DNA of 64,000 nucleotides from Entomohabitans teleogrylli (GTDB taxonomy: Bacteria; Pseudomonadota; Gammaproteobacteria; Enterobacterales; Enterobacteriaceae). Below, in pieces: positions 48,900 through 57,829 of this stretch (position 1 is the first letter of the stretch; the number at the start of each line of letters is the position of its first letter). The notes below the pieces were generated by a model. The model saw only the letters and a program-made list of their open reading frames with translations, was not told the DNA's origin and searched no databases. Location of the stretch: assembly GCF_001484765.1 (NCBI RefSeq), contig NZ_KQ947381.1:47541-111540 (forward strand), written 5' to 3'. The translations under genes were made by a program, and so were the position numbers.

Positions 48900-50356
48900 G
48901 GCTGTTCCTCCGCCAGCGGCATCAGATGGGTAATCACAATGCCCTGTTCATCCATGGTGAAGCGAAACATCACGCGGCTGCCGGGGGCGATGTCCTGCAG
49001 ATCAAGCTGCGCGCCCGGTGTGAAATCCATCGTCATGACGCCCCATTTCAGCTCCGGCACCGGCTGATGCGTAATAGTGATCGCCTGCGGGCTGATGGTT
49101 TTAACAATGCCGGTCGTCTGGTACTCGGTCAGCGCCGGAGCAGCCGGCGTCTCGCCATTAAGGGCGCTGCGTAAACTGGCCTCGGAATCAATCAGGAACT
49201 GCCCGGAAGCCACTACCCGCTGACCGGGCTTCAGCCCCGATATGATCTCCACCCAGCTGTCGGCCATCGCGCCGGTCACTACCTCCTGCGGTGCGAAATG
49301 CCCTTCACTGTCCGCCAGCAGTACCCGGTTATGGCTGCCGGTAGCAATCAGCGCCTCTTCGGGGATCGCCAGTACCGCGGGCCCGTTCTCCGCCGCCGCA
49401 CGGGTTATGTTCAGATACATACCGGGTCGCAGCTTATTGCCGGGATTATTGATTTCAACACGGGCTTTTAAGGTGCGGGTCGCGCTGTCCATGACCGGCA
49501 GTATCTCGCTGATCTGACCGCTGAAGCGCTCCCCCGGCCAGCTTTCTGTGGTGGCGAGCACCTTATTGCCCGGTTGCAGAGCCGATGCCTGGCTCTGCGG
49601 ATAATCCACCACTATCCACAGCGGATCGAGACTCGCCAGCTCAAACAGCGGCGCGCCGGCCGTTACCTGAGCGCCCGCGCGAATATCCAGTTGACTGATA
49701 TACCCGGACTGCGGCGCCCGGAGAGTAATGCGGGTTTGTGGTTTGCCGCTGCGCTCCACTTCACTAATTACCGCCGCAGGCATAAATAACAGCTCCAGAC
49801 GGGCGCGGGCCGCCGCGCTCAACTGGCTGTCCCCCAGGCGACGCACCGCCAGATATTCCTGCTGGGCGGCGGTCCATTCCGGGATCCACAGTAGCGCCAG
49901 CGGTTCGCCAGCCCTGACCTGCTGCTGCGGCGCATTCACATACAGTTTTTCGACAATCCCGCTCGCGGTAGCCGATATGCGCTGTACCCGGCGTTCATCC
50001 GGCGTAACGGTGGCGACCGCCCGAAAAGATGCGCTCAGGACACGGCGCTCCACCGCCGCGGTACGGATCCCCAGATTTTGTTGCTGGCGCGGACTGATCG
50101 TCACCACGCCGTCAGCGCTCTGCTCATCGGCATAGCGCGGCACCAGTTCCATATCCATAAACGGTGATTTTCCCGGTTTATCAAAACGCTGGCCGGGAAC
50201 CATCGGATCGTACCAGTAGAGCACCGCGCGGGCTTCCCGGGGCGCGGGCCCGCTGTCGGCATGCTTCCCGCCAGTGGCGGCGCCAAGAAAATATCCGCCG
50301 GATGTGGAAATCACGGCGATCGCCACGGCGGCCAACGCCAGAGAACTGTTTTTCAT
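48896..50356 (-). CDS. cusB: Efflux periplasmic adaptor CusB with fused C-terminal CusF domain
   Basis: 486-residue membrane-fusion protein (407 in E. coli CusB). N-terminal signal/anchor (about 5-26). The heavy-metal-binding Met motif is in [20 protein letters not shown] followed by MDMEL. Hairpin, lipoyl, barrel and proximal domains run to about 400. The extra C-terminal 80 residues form a CusF-like domain with His430, Trp438, Met441 and Met443 ([14 protein letters not shown]). Such fusions are known in SilB of Cupriavidus but not in E. coli CusB. Overlaps the gene on each side by 4 nt. Confidence 0.9.
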   Translation of the reverse strand: MKNSSLALAAVAIAVISTSGGYFLGAATGGKHADSGPAPREARAVLYWYDPMVPGQRFDKPGKSPFMDMELVPRYADEQSADGVVTISPRQQQNLGIRTAAVERRVLSASFRAVATVTPDERRVQRISATASGIVEKLYVNAPQQQVRAGEPLALLWIPEWTAAQQEYLAVRRLGDSQLSAAARARLELLFMPAAVISEVERSGKPQTRITLRAPQSGYISQLDIRAGAQVTAGAPLFELASLDPLWIVVDYPQSQASALQPGNKVLATTESWPGERFSGQISEILPVMDSATRTLKARVEINNPGNKLRPGMYLNITRAAAENGPAVLAIPEEALIATGSHNRVLLADSEGHFAPQEVVTGAMADSWVEIISGLKPGQRVVASGQFLIDSEASLRSALNGETPAAPALTEYQTTGIVKTISPQAITITHQPVPELKWGVMTMDFTPGAQLDLQDIAPGSRVMFRFTMDEQGIVITHLMPLAEEQP

Positions 50357-51612
50357 TGCGTCAACTCCTCAGGCACCAGGTAACGAATCGCGGCCCAGTT
50401 AAGGGCCAGCTCTTTTTCCGCGCTGATGGCGGCGACTTCGCTGTCCAGTACCGCGCGGCGCGCCTCCAGTAGCGCCGCCACATCGCTCTGGCCGCTACGA
50501 TATCGGGCCTCCAGCAGAGCCAGACGCTGACGAGTCAGGGGCACAACGTCCTGTTGCTGACGCTGCCAGATAGCCAGCGCCGCCTGGTAACGGGCGATCA
50601 GGCTTTTTAACTGCGCCAGACGCTCGCGCTCAACCAGCGCCAGCCGATCGTTAGCCTCCAGAGTGCGGGAAACATCGGCGGCGTAATCTTTGTCCTGGCG
50701 CTGGGATTTAAACAGCGGCAAATCAACAGAGAACATGATCCCCGCCATATCGTCATAACCGTCGGCGCGATGGGCGTAATACACTTCCACGCCAACATCG
50801 GGCTTCGCCGCCACAGCGGACTGCGCGGACCGCGCCCGGGAGACATCCGCTTCCCGGGCGGCGGCAATCACCTGCGGATGCCGGCTTACTGCCTGCTCCA
50901 GCAGAGCCTCGTCGGCGGGAAGGCGCTGGTAGCGCGGCATGTCGCCGTCAGTCTGCACGATATTCTGGCCGGTCAACGCCAGCAGCCGGGTTTGCGCCAG
51001 CTCCACATCGCGCTGCGCGAGCGTCACCCGATCGCGTATGGCGTTCAGCGCAATACGCAGATCCAGTACGCTGCTGGCCGGACTGGCGCCGCTGGCCACC
51101 CCGGACAGTTGAGCACCGGTCTGCTTTTCGGTTTCCCGCGCCAGGCGCTGCGCGGCGCGCAGCATTTTCTGCGACAGGGCCAGCTCCAGCCAGGCGCTGG
51201 CGGTATCGCGCTGCAGGGCCGCGCGAATCACGTCAGACTGGGCCTGAGTACTGGAGGACTGAGCCAGTAATGTCTCAGCCTTACGTTCACGCTTATCTGC
51301 GCTGACGTAATTCTGCATGATGCCAATGCGCTGCATGGTCATCCCGTCGCGGGTCAAACGGCGGGCATTACTACCTCCCAGCGGCACGTTCTCAACGCCG
51401 AACTTCAGGCTGGGGTCGGGCAGTTCACGGGCGGACTGCGCCATGCTGTTCAGGGCGTTAGCCTGGTTGCGGTTAGCCGACAGCTCGGCGGAATAGCGCT
51501 CCGCCGCCAGCAGGGTCTGAGGCAGGCTCCACGCCGCCGCCGGAGCGGCAGCGTGTAAGCACGCCAGAAACACCCCGCCAACCCACAACAGGTTCAGGGA
51601 ATGTCTTTTCAT
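50353..51612 (-). CDS. TolC-family outer-membrane factor of the cus system
   Basis: 419-residue outer-membrane channel. The signal peptide ends AAPAAA-W near residue 27, and two OEP repeats make the long helical barrel (LPQTLLAAERYSAELSANRN and QRLALLEARYRSGQSDVAAL). Unlike E. coli CusC (457 residues, lipoprotein) it shows no good lipobox, resembling CzcC-type factors more than CusC. Lies 10 nt after the CusF-like gene and overlaps cusB by 4 nt. Role as the exit duct is clear; the symbol is left out because of the weak CusC likeness. Confidence 0.85.
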   Translation of the reverse strand: MKRHSLNLLWVGGVFLACLHAAAPAAAWSLPQTLLAAERYSAELSANRNQANALNSMAQSARELPDPSLKFGVENVPLGGSNARRLTRDGMTMQRIGIMQNYVSADKRERKAETLLAQSSSTQAQSDVIRAALQRDTASAWLELALSQKMLRAAQRLARETEKQTGAQLSGVASGASPASSVLDLRIALNAIRDRVTLAQRDVELAQTRLLALTGQNIVQTDGDMPRYQRLPADEALLEQAVSRHPQVIAAAREADVSRARSAQSAVAAKPDVGVEVYYAHRADGYDDMAGIMFSVDLPLFKSQRQDKDYAADVSRTLEANDRLALVERERLAQLKSLIARYQAALAIWQRQQQDVVPLTRQRLALLEARYRSGQSDVAALLEARRAVLDSEVAAISAEKELALNWAAIRYLVPEELTQ

Positions 51613-51622
51613 GGCGTCCTCG

Positions 51623-51991
51623 TTATGGCTTGCGGGTAACCTGGGTCAGCAGCCAGTCATCCTGATGGGCGGTAAAACTGAAATGGATATGCTCATCCGG
51701 CTGTAACCGCCATTGCTCCGCCCCGGCGGGCAGCGCGAATGTCATGGTCATCGCCGGCCAGTTAAGAGACGGTATCGGCGGGTGGGCAATGGTGACGGTA
51801 TTGGCGTCGAGACGCTTGACCACGCCTTCGCTGTGCCAGACATTGTCCGCGGCGGCGGGCTGAGGGTGTTGATGCTGCTGGCCGGAAGAGCCGTGATGGT
51901 GGGCAGACATGGCGGCATTCTGCGCCAGAACCGATGTGGACGACAACAGCGCCGCGGCAATCAGTGCCGCAGTGGCTTTAAAAGAAAACAT
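51623..51991 (-). CDS. cusF: CusF-like periplasmic copper/silver chaperone
   Basis: 122 residues: signal peptide (about 1-23, ending SVLA-Q), a His-rich linker (MSAHHHGSSGQQHQHPQP) and a CusF OB domain. The Cu(I)/Ag(I) site His70, Trp78, Met81 and Met83 is intact (HPPIPSLNWPAMTM). The ATG at 51991 has GGAG 7 nt upstream; a TTG at 52006 is an alternative. The same four-residue site recurs fused to CusB, so the operon encodes two CusF domains. The His-rich linker is absent from E. coli CusF. Confidence 0.9.
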   Translation of the reverse strand: MFSFKATAALIAAALLSSTSVLAQNAAMSAHHHGSSGQQHQHPQPAAADNVWHSEGVVKRLDANTVTIAHPPIPSLNWPAMTMTFALPAGAEQWRLQPDEHIHFSFTAHQDDWLLTQVTRKP

Positions 51992-52061
51992 AGATAAGCT
52001 CCGCAATAAATATCAGATAACCGGGCCGGCGGCCCGCTAACAGGGTGATATCTGGCGAAAG

Positions 52062-52475
52062 CTATTCTCTGAACCGGCAGAATCGAATGGCTGCCGGCGG
52101 CCCTACGGCGGGCGGCGTTAACGACCACTGTGCAACTGGCTCCCGGGTATCTACCGCCTGCGCCAGTACAATGGCCGAGGAAGCGGGAAGCACAGCGGGA
52201 TCGCTATGACCGTTATCTTTTTGCATCACATCCGGAATGCAGTGCTTTTCGCACAGCGCCCCGCGCATCTGGTGACCACTGTCCTCCTCCGCCATCGCAT
52301 GATTCATGTGCTGAATCATCACGGTGTCGGCCTGAATATCTATCGGGCAGTCATGGGAAGCGACAGCAAGCTGGCTGTGAATAAATAACCAACCGAACGC
52401 CATCATCAGGATCAGCAAATGCTGTCTGATAAAGCGCAGGCGAGTTATTGACCACAGACCAGAGCGTAACGTCAT
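52062..52475 (-). CDS. Exported His/Met/Cys-rich protein at the head of the cus operon, unknown family
   Basis: 137 residues. N-terminal hydrophobic signal (about 18-38, LLILMMAFGWLFIHSQLAVA), then a mature part with likely metal ligands: HDCPIDIQ, MIQHMNHAMAEEDSGHQMRG and LCEKHCIPDV. It resembles the small exported proteins (CopL/DUF2946 type) that accompany copper operons, but I cannot place it firmly. First gene of the minus-strand operon, 70 nt before cusF. No strong ribosome site; TATACT at 52513-52508 on the minus strand is a possible -10 box. It may bind copper in the periplasm; that is inference. Confidence 0.65.
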   Translation of the reverse strand: MTLRSGLWSITRLRFIRQHLLILMMAFGWLFIHSQLAVASHDCPIDIQADTVMIQHMNHAMAEEDSGHQMRGALCEKHCIPDVMQKDNGHSDPAVLPASSAIVLAQAVDTREPVAQWSLTPPAVGPPAAIRFCRFRE

Positions 52476-52817
52476 GTAAATAAGCGGTAAAAAAATGAAT
52501 GGCTAAAAGTATAGGCGCAGTGTCCAACCGGGGAGAAGCGCATTTAAATGAATTTACATAATAAACAGTGGGTTATTTTTCACCCAGGAAAACATTAAAT
52601 TAACAAAATAAAATCATTTATTTATCAAATGTCGCCAGAGAAATCGACAAATCCGAATATAAAACAAAAAATCATTTTTATGATGAATAACAAAATAACC
52701 ATTCAGGGCAAAATCCGCGCCTGATTAAGAAAAATTTAGCGCTTTACCACCGGCCAGTGCCATAATTGTCAGGCCTGTTGCAAAAACTGACGGTTTCCCG
52801 GGCTATCGCATAAAAGG

Positions 52818-52831
52818 TTGATATTTATCAG
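52818..52831 (+). promoter_or_regulatory. FNR-type binding site upstream of dcuC
   Basis: TTGATATTTATCAG matches the FNR consensus TTGAT-N4-ATCAA at nine of ten positions. It lies 122 nt before the dcuC start. dcuC is an anaerobically induced, FNR-dependent gene in E. coli, so the site fits the gene. A -41.5 placement would put the transcript start near 52866. Confidence 0.65.
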
Positions 52832-52862
52832 CCATAGCAGAGAATCGTTAAGGCACTTTAAC

Positions 52863-52890
52863 CACCGCTTTTATTTAAGGCGGTGTTTTT
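52863..52890 (+). terminator. Hairpin with T-run in the dcuC leader
   Basis: CACCGC and GCGGTG pair over an 11-nt AT loop and are followed by TTTTTG, between the FNR box and the start codon. It may be an attenuator, or simply the 5' end stem of the message if transcription starts at about 52860. Confidence 0.5.
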
Positions 52891-52952
52891 GTTTATTTAT
52901 CACACAGTTTTGTCGTCAGAATTTCGCTGAATGCCGCGAAACAGAGGATATC

Positions 52953-54329
52953 ATGCTTACGATTGTTGAATTACTGATAGGGGTTGTCGTCATTGTCGGC
53001 GTGGCGCGCTACATCATTAAAGGCTATTCCGCTACCGGCGTCCTGTTTGTCGGCGGTCTGCTGTTACTGATCGTCAGCGCCCTGATGGGCCATAAGGTCC
53101 TGCCCGGCAGTGCCGAAAGTACCGGCTATCAGGCGACCGATATTATTGAATATATAAAAATCCTGCTGATGAGCCGCGGCGGCGATCTCGGGATGATGAT
53201 CATGATGCTGTGCGGGTTTGCCGCCTACATGACCCATATCGGCGCCAATGATGTGGTAGTCAAACTGGCCTCCCGTCCACTGCAATATATCAACTCCCCC
53301 TACATACTGATGGTGGCGGCTTACTTCCTCGCCTGCCTGATGTCGCTGGCGGTCTCTTCCGCGACCGGTCTGGGCGTACTGCTGATGGCGACACTGTTTC
53401 CGGTGATGGTCAACGTTGGCATCAGTCGCGGCGCGGCGGCGGCGATTTGCGCTTCGCCGGCGGCGATTATCCTTTCCCCGACGTCCGGTGACGTGGTGCT
53501 GGCCGCGAAGGCGGCAGAGATGCCGCTGGTGGACTTTGCTTTTAAAACCACCCTGCCGATTTCCATCGCCGCAATTGTCGCCATGGCCATCGCGCACTTC
53601 TTCTGGCAGCGCTATCTGGATAATAAAGAAAACGTCGCGCATGAAATGCTCGATGTTAATGAAATCACCACCAAAGCCCCGGCGTATTACGCGATTCTGC
53701 CGTTTACGCCGATCGTTGGGGTGCTGATTTTTGACGGCAAATGGGGTCCGCAGTTACATATCATCACCATTCTGGTGCTGTGTATGCTAATCGCCGCGCT
53801 GATTGAATTTGTCCGCAGCTTCAATACCCGCCAGGTGTTCGACGGTCTGGAAGTCGCTTATCGCGGTATGGCGGACGCCTTTGTGACCGTGGTGATGCTG
53901 CTGGTGGCCGCCGGGGTCTTCGCCCAGGGGCTGAGCACCATCGGCTTTATCCAGAGTTTAATCTCCATCGCCACTTCGTTTGGCTCGGCCAGTATCATCC
54001 TGATGCTGGTACTGGTGATCCTCACCATGCTGGCGGCAATGACCACCGGCTCCGGCAACGCGCCGTTTTACGCCTTCGTTGAGCTGATCCCCAAACTGGC
54101 CCATCAGTCCGGCATCAACCCGGGCTATCTGGTCATTCCGATGCTGCAGGCGTCTAACCTTGGCCGCACCATTTCTCCGGTCTCCGGCGTGGTGGTCGCG
54201 GTTGCCGGTATGGCGAAAATCTCCCCCTTCGAGGTGGTGAAACGGACCTCGGTACCGGTAATCGTCGGGCTGATTGTGGTGATTGTCGCCACAGAAATTC
54301 TGCTGCCCTCCAGCGCGGTACTTCACTAA
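52953..54329 (+). CDS. dcuC: Anaerobic C4-dicarboxylate transporter DcuC
   Basis: Inner-membrane carrier for succinate export and fumarate exchange under anaerobic growth. 458 residues (461 in E. coli), about twelve membrane segments. The N-terminus MLTIVELLIGVVVIVGVARY and internal GGDLGMMIMMLCGFAAYMTH, MLQASNLGRTISPVSG (quoted in parts) are close to E. coli. An in-frame extension of 45 codons upstream covers the FNR box and is not coding. In E. coli dcuC adjoins pagP. Confidence 0.95.
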   Translation: MLTIVELLIGVVVIVGVARYIIKGYSATGVLFVGGLLLLIVSALMGHKVLPGSAESTGYQATDIIEYIKILLMSRGGDLGMMIMMLCGFAAYMTHIGANDVVVKLASRPLQYINSPYILMVAAYFLACLMSLAVSSATGLGVLLMATLFPVMVNVGISRGAAAAICASPAAIILSPTSGDVVLAAKAAEMPLVDFAFKTTLPISIAAIVAMAIAHFFWQRYLDNKENVAHEMLDVNEITTKAPAYYAILPFTPIVGVLIFDGKWGPQLHIITILVLCMLIAALIEFVRSFNTRQVFDGLEVAYRGMADAFVTVVMLLVAAGVFAQGLSTIGFIQSLISIATSFGSASIILMLVLVILTMLAAMTTGSGNAPFYAFVELIPKLAHQSGINPGYLVIPMLQASNLGRTISPVSGVVVAVAGMAKISPFEVVKRTSVPVIVGLIVVIVATEILLPSSAVLH

Positions 54330-54348
54330 TCCGCTGTCGTTACGCTTT

Positions 54349-54375
54349 CCCCTGCGCCACAACGGCGCGGGGGAT
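54349..54375 (+). terminator. Hairpin after dcuC
   Basis: TCCCCTGCGCC and GGCGCGGGGGA pair with one T-G over a short loop, 20 nt after the dcuC stop. No T-run follows. Confidence 0.5.
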
Positions 54376-54440
54376 ACGCCCCGGCATCCGGTTTATGGTT
54401 AAATATCGTTACGCACACTCATTGATTCGTGAAAAACCCT

Positions 54441-55250
54441 ATGACCACCACTCGTCTGTCCGGCCTGCTTCTGGCCGCCGCCTTCTCCGGCGTGGCTCCT
54501 TCTGCTCTGTCAGCGACACTGGAACCCCAGCGCTACGGGGACTTTGATCGCTATGTTCTGGCGCTTTCCTGGCAAACCGGTTTTTGCCAGAGTATGTACG
54601 AACGCCAACGCAATCAGCCGGCAGAATGCCGCACCCAGCAGGAAAACGCCGACAAAAGCACATTCCTCACCGTTCACGGCTTATGGCCCGGGTTGCCGGA
54701 TTCTATCTCAGCCCGCGGCGTCGATGAAAAACGCTGGATGCGCTACGGCTGCGCCACGCGGCCGATCCCCAACATGGCGCAGGTAGCGGCCAGTAAAAAA
54801 TGCGCTGCGCCCGCTACCGGGTTGTCCGCGGATATAGCGGCCAGACTTGCCGGCGTTATGCCGGGCGCCGGGGGCAACTCTTGCCTGGAGCGCTATGAAT
54901 ACGCCAAACACGGCGCCTGTTTTGGCTTCGATCCCGACGCCTACTTTGGCACGATGATCAGGATGAATCAGGAAGTACGCCGCAGCCCGCTGGGCCAGTT
55001 TCTGGCGGAAAATTACGGCCGTACCGTTAGCCGCGGCGATATCAATGCCGCCATCGCCCGCGCGTGGGGTAAAGAGAGCGTCAAAGCGGTAAAACTCACC
55101 TGCCACAGTAATCCGGCGTATCTGACGGAAATTCAGCTATCGCTCAATGCCGCCGCCATCAACCAGCCGCTGGCGGCGGATTCATTCGCCCCTCAGCCCC
55201 ATCCGGGCAATTGCGGCAAGCGCTTCAGGATAGATGCCGTCGGCTACTGA
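54441..55250 (+). CDS. rna: Periplasmic ribonuclease I (RNase T2 family)
   Basis: Broad-specificity endoribonuclease of the periplasm. 269 residues from the ATG at 54441 (268 in E. coli); a GTG at 54429 would add four residues. The signal peptide ends ALSA near residue 25. The two T2 catalytic blocks are FLTVHGLWPG (CAS1) and YEYAKHGACFG (CAS2, with catalytic Glu, Lys and His). Several Cys pairs are conserved. No clear ribosome site before either start. It stands alone between dcuC and the permease gene. Confidence 0.93.
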   Translation: MTTTRLSGLLLAAAFSGVAPSALSATLEPQRYGDFDRYVLALSWQTGFCQSMYERQRNQPAECRTQQENADKSTFLTVHGLWPGLPDSISARGVDEKRWMRYGCATRPIPNMAQVAASKKCAAPATGLSADIAARLAGVMPGAGGNSCLERYEYAKHGACFGFDPDAYFGTMIRMNQEVRRSPLGQFLAENYGRTVSRGDINAAIARAWGKESVKAVKLTCHSNPAYLTEIQLSLNAAAINQPLAADSFAPQPHPGNCGKRFRIDAVGY

Positions 55251-55704
55251 CGGCCAGAACGGGTGTGCGGGATAACGCCCCGCATTCGCCGATCGTTACG
55301 TCATGCGACCGACGATCGGCGCCTGATTTTCTCATCAGAGCTTGCTCTATGTCTCATTCTTTCCCTTTGCCCCTGCTGGTACGGTGATTTCTATTAAGAT
55401 TAGTCGAAGCCCCACACAGTGTGGTCCCTCATTTCCCGATGGACTCACGCGCCGACGCAGGGGCCTGGCTGTTCTCAGTTCACCGCCCGCTACGCCGCTG
55501 CACGGCGACGGACGTTTTTATCTTCCGGACTCAGCAGGAGGTTTATTTGCAATATTTGATGTCGCTCGCAAAATGTTAATAAATGTTACTTAGGGTGTTT
55601 AAACCTCATCAATGTTACCAGTATCATGTTACCGGTATCAGTAAGAAAGAACAGGGATTGCCCGCTTCTTCTTCCTGGCATTCTTGTTGTTAAGGAGCAA
55701 GACG
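55251..55704 (+). other. Gene-free region between rna and the gluconate-type permease
   Basis: 454 bases. A 10-bp perfect stem (CGCCGATCGT 55287-55296, ACGATCGGCG 55312-55321) followed by CCTGATTTT is the likely rna terminator. The middle part has no credible frame. The right part holds the GntR-like operators listed separately and AAGGAG for the permease. Confidence 0.6.
55573..55641 (+). promoter_or_regulatory. Cluster of GntR-like operators
   Basis: Two 16-mers, ATGTTACCAGTATCAT (55612-55627) and ATGTTACCGGTATCAG (55626-55641), fit the E. coli GntR operator form ATGTTA-N4-TAACAT with one or two changes in the right half. They share two bases. Further ATGTTA half-sites occur at 55573 and 55583, 10 nt apart. 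All lie 64-132 nt upstream of a gluconate-family permease. Confidence 0.65.
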
Positions 55705-57081
55705 ATGACAGAAATTACATATGCGTATGGCGCTGGAACATTGCTGGGAATTGCCGCGGCGGCAGTTGCTTTGCTACTGGTGCTCATCATGCGCTTTAAA
55801 GTCCACGCCTTCCTGGCGCTGACCCTGGTCAGCATCGTGGTGGCGTTGGTCACCAAAGTGCCCTTTGATAAAATTGTTCCCACCCTGCTCGGCGGATTTG
55901 GCAGTACCCTGGCGGGTGTCGCATTGCTGGTTGGTCTCGGCGCCATGATTGGTCGCCTGCTGGAGGTTTCGGGAGGCGCGAAAGTGCTGGCCGATACGCT
56001 GATTGGCACCTTCGGCGCGCAGCGTGCGCCGTTTGCCCTCGGGGTTGCCTCTTTGCTGTTCGGCTTCCCTATCTTCTTTGACGCCGGTCTGGTGGTCATG
56101 TTGCCGATCATTTTCAGCGTCGCGAAGCAGTTTGGCGGTTCGACGCTGAAATACGCGCTGCCGGCTGCGGGCGCTTTTGCGGTCATGCATGCGCTGGTGC
56201 CGCCGCATCCGGGTCCGGTTGCCGCCAGTGAACTGCTGGGCGCCAACATCGGTCTGCTGGTGATCACCGGTCTGATTATCGCTATCCCGACCTGGTATAT
56301 CGGCGGTTATCTGTTCGGTCTGTATGCCGGTAAAAAATTCGACGTCAAACTGCCCTCCTCTTTCCTGGGCGAAGTGGAAGTCGATGCCAATCACAAGCCG
56401 CCTTCATTCGGCCTGGTTTTGTCCATCCTGCTGATGCCGCTGGTACTGATCTTCCTTGATACCGGTCTGAATACCGCCATTGTGCTGGGATGGGTCAGCG
56501 CGGATAACGATCTGGTGAACTTCCTGCGTATGCTGGGTAAAACGCCGGTCGCCCTGTTGATTACCGTCTTCTTCTCGCTGATGGTCTTCAGTCGCCAGAA
56601 CAGCCTTAAGCATCTGGAAAAAATCTGCGACGGCGCGCTGGGCCCTATTTGCGGCATCATTCTCGTTACCGGTGCCGGCGGCATGTTTGGCGGCGTACTG
56701 CGCGCCAGCGGTATTGGCGATGCGCTGGCCGGTGTACTGACTGAGACCGGTCTGCCGGTGATCGTCGCGGCATTCGTTATCTCCACCGCGCTGCGTGTTG
56801 CCCAGGGTTCCGCAACCGTGGCCCTGACCACCACCGCGGCGCTGGTCGCTCCGATGGTGCAGGCGGCACCTGGCCTGAGCCAGTTTGACCTGTGCTTTAT
56901 CGTTATCGCTATCGCCGGCGGCGCAACGGTACTGTCCCACGTCAACGACTCCGGTTTCTGGCTGGTTGGCCGCTTCCTGGAAATGGACGAAAAAACCACG
57001 CTGAAGACCTGGACGGTGATGGAAACCCTGCTGGGTACTATCGCCTTCCTGCTGGCGGCGCTGGGCAGCCTGATCCTGTAA
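55705..57081 (+). CDS. GntP-family gluconate:H+ symporter
   Basis: 458 residues, about twelve to fourteen membrane segments. Family signatures include LVPPHPGPVAASELLGANIG, LRVAQGSATVALTTTAAL and GGATVLSHVNDSGFWLVGRF, the last ending the GntP/GntT/GntU/LdnT group. The start at 55705 follows AAGGAGCAAGACG. E. coli has no gntP-type gene at this site, so it is an accessory insertion between rna and rnk. Gluconate is the best guess because of the GntR-like operators; idonate, fructuronate or glycerate-type acids are alternatives. Confidence 0.88.
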   Translation: MTEITYAYGAGTLLGIAAAAVALLLVLIMRFKVHAFLALTLVSIVVALVTKVPFDKIVPTLLGGFGSTLAGVALLVGLGAMIGRLLEVSGGAKVLADTLIGTFGAQRAPFALGVASLLFGFPIFFDAGLVVMLPIIFSVAKQFGGSTLKYALPAAGAFAVMHALVPPHPGPVAASELLGANIGLLVITGLIIAIPTWYIGGYLFGLYAGKKFDVKLPSSFLGEVEVDANHKPPSFGLVLSILLMPLVLIFLDTGLNTAIVLGWVSADNDLVNFLRMLGKTPVALLITVFFSLMVFSRQNSLKHLEKICDGALGPICGIILVTGAGGMFGGVLRASGIGDALAGVLTETGLPVIVAAFVISTALRVAQGSATVALTTTAALVAPMVQAAPGLSQFDLCFIVIAIAGGATVLSHVNDSGFWLVGRFLEMDEKTTLKTWTVMETLLGTIAFLLAALGSLIL

Positions 57082-57153
57082 GGAAATAACGCCGGATATG
57101 TGATTAATATCACTTCCAGTGGCGCGCTGTACCAGGTATCATCACCTTTAGTG

Positions 57154-57187
57154 AACCCTCATCGTTTTGGCGGTGGGGGTTTTCTTT
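57154..57187 (+). terminator. Terminator of the permease gene
   Basis: AACCCTCATCG and CGGTGGGGGTT pair with G-T pairs, followed by TTCTTTT. Confidence 0.7.
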
Positions 57188-57242
57188 TGGAATTGTTGTA
57201 TTGCGGTCGTTCGCCGCCCGCACATCAGACACGGAGTAATGC

Positions 57243-57653
57243 ATGTCCAGACCTGCAATCATCATTAACGAACTTGACGCCGAACGCATTGACCAGCTAC
57301 TGGAGCAACCGGCGTTTGCCAGCCTGCCCGTGGCCAGTGCCCTGAACGCAGAGCTGGATCGCGCTGAAATGCGCACCCCGGATACCATGCCCCATGATGT
57401 CGTGACCATGAACAGCCGGGTGCGGTTTCACGATCTGAGCACCGGTGAAGAGCATATCCGCACGCTGGTATATCCGGCCAACCTGTCAGACAGCGCGACC
57501 CAGCTTTCGGTGATTGCGCCGGTAGGCGCCGCGCTGCTGGGATTGCGTACCGGCGATACCATCCGCTGGCAGCTCCCCAACGGCAGCCAGACGCATCTTG
57601 AAGTCCTGGAACTGCTCTATCAGCCGGAAGCCGCCGGCGAATATCACCGCTAA
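57243..57653 (+). CDS. rnk: Regulator of nucleoside diphosphate kinase Rnk (GreA/B C-domain fold)
   Basis: 136 residues, same length as E. coli. A short N-terminal coiled coil (about 10-45) is followed by a GreA/GreB C-terminal FKBP-like domain ([21 protein letters not shown]). It binds RNA polymerase in competition with Gre factors but lacks the acidic tip needed for cleavage stimulation. The start [16 protein letters not shown] matches E. coli. Between two terminators, so transcribed alone. Confidence 0.94.
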   Translation: MSRPAIIINELDAERIDQLLEQPAFASLPVASALNAELDRAEMRTPDTMPHDVVTMNSRVRFHDLSTGEEHIRTLVYPANLSDSATQLSVIAPVGAALLGLRTGDTIRWQLPNGSQTHLEVLELLYQPEAAGEYHR

Positions 57654-57670
57654 GCGTTAATCCCGATTCA

Positions 57671-57698
57671 GGGTGCCGACACAGGCACCCTTTCTGTT
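57671..57698 (+). terminator. Terminator of rnk
   Basis: GGGTGCC GACACA GGCACCC followed by TTTCTGTT, 18 nt after the rnk stop. Confidence 0.85.
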
Positions 57699-57829
57699 AT
57701 CCCCCGCTTATTTTTCAGAAACTTCCGCCGCCGCACGGATTTTTTTGCATTTCTGTAAGCGGATTAAATGAAAATCCGCGCAAAATGTGCTGTTATAACA
57801 GTGAGAAAGCGAACCATGGAGGATCCACT

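Larger units (their letters stand above)
52476..52952. promoter_or_regulatory. Divergent cus/dcuC regulatory region
   Basis: 477 bases without a gene, AT-rich from 52550 to 52740. The left edge holds a possible minus-strand cus promoter (TATACT, 52508-52513). The right half holds the FNR-type box and leader hairpin of dcuC. No cusRS genes are adjacent, so any copper sensor acts from elsewhere. Confidence 0.55.

Noticed and set aside
55342-55593. 83-codon plus-strand frame between rna and the permease
   Set aside because: No ribosome site or recognisable sequence, and it ends among the operator half-sites.
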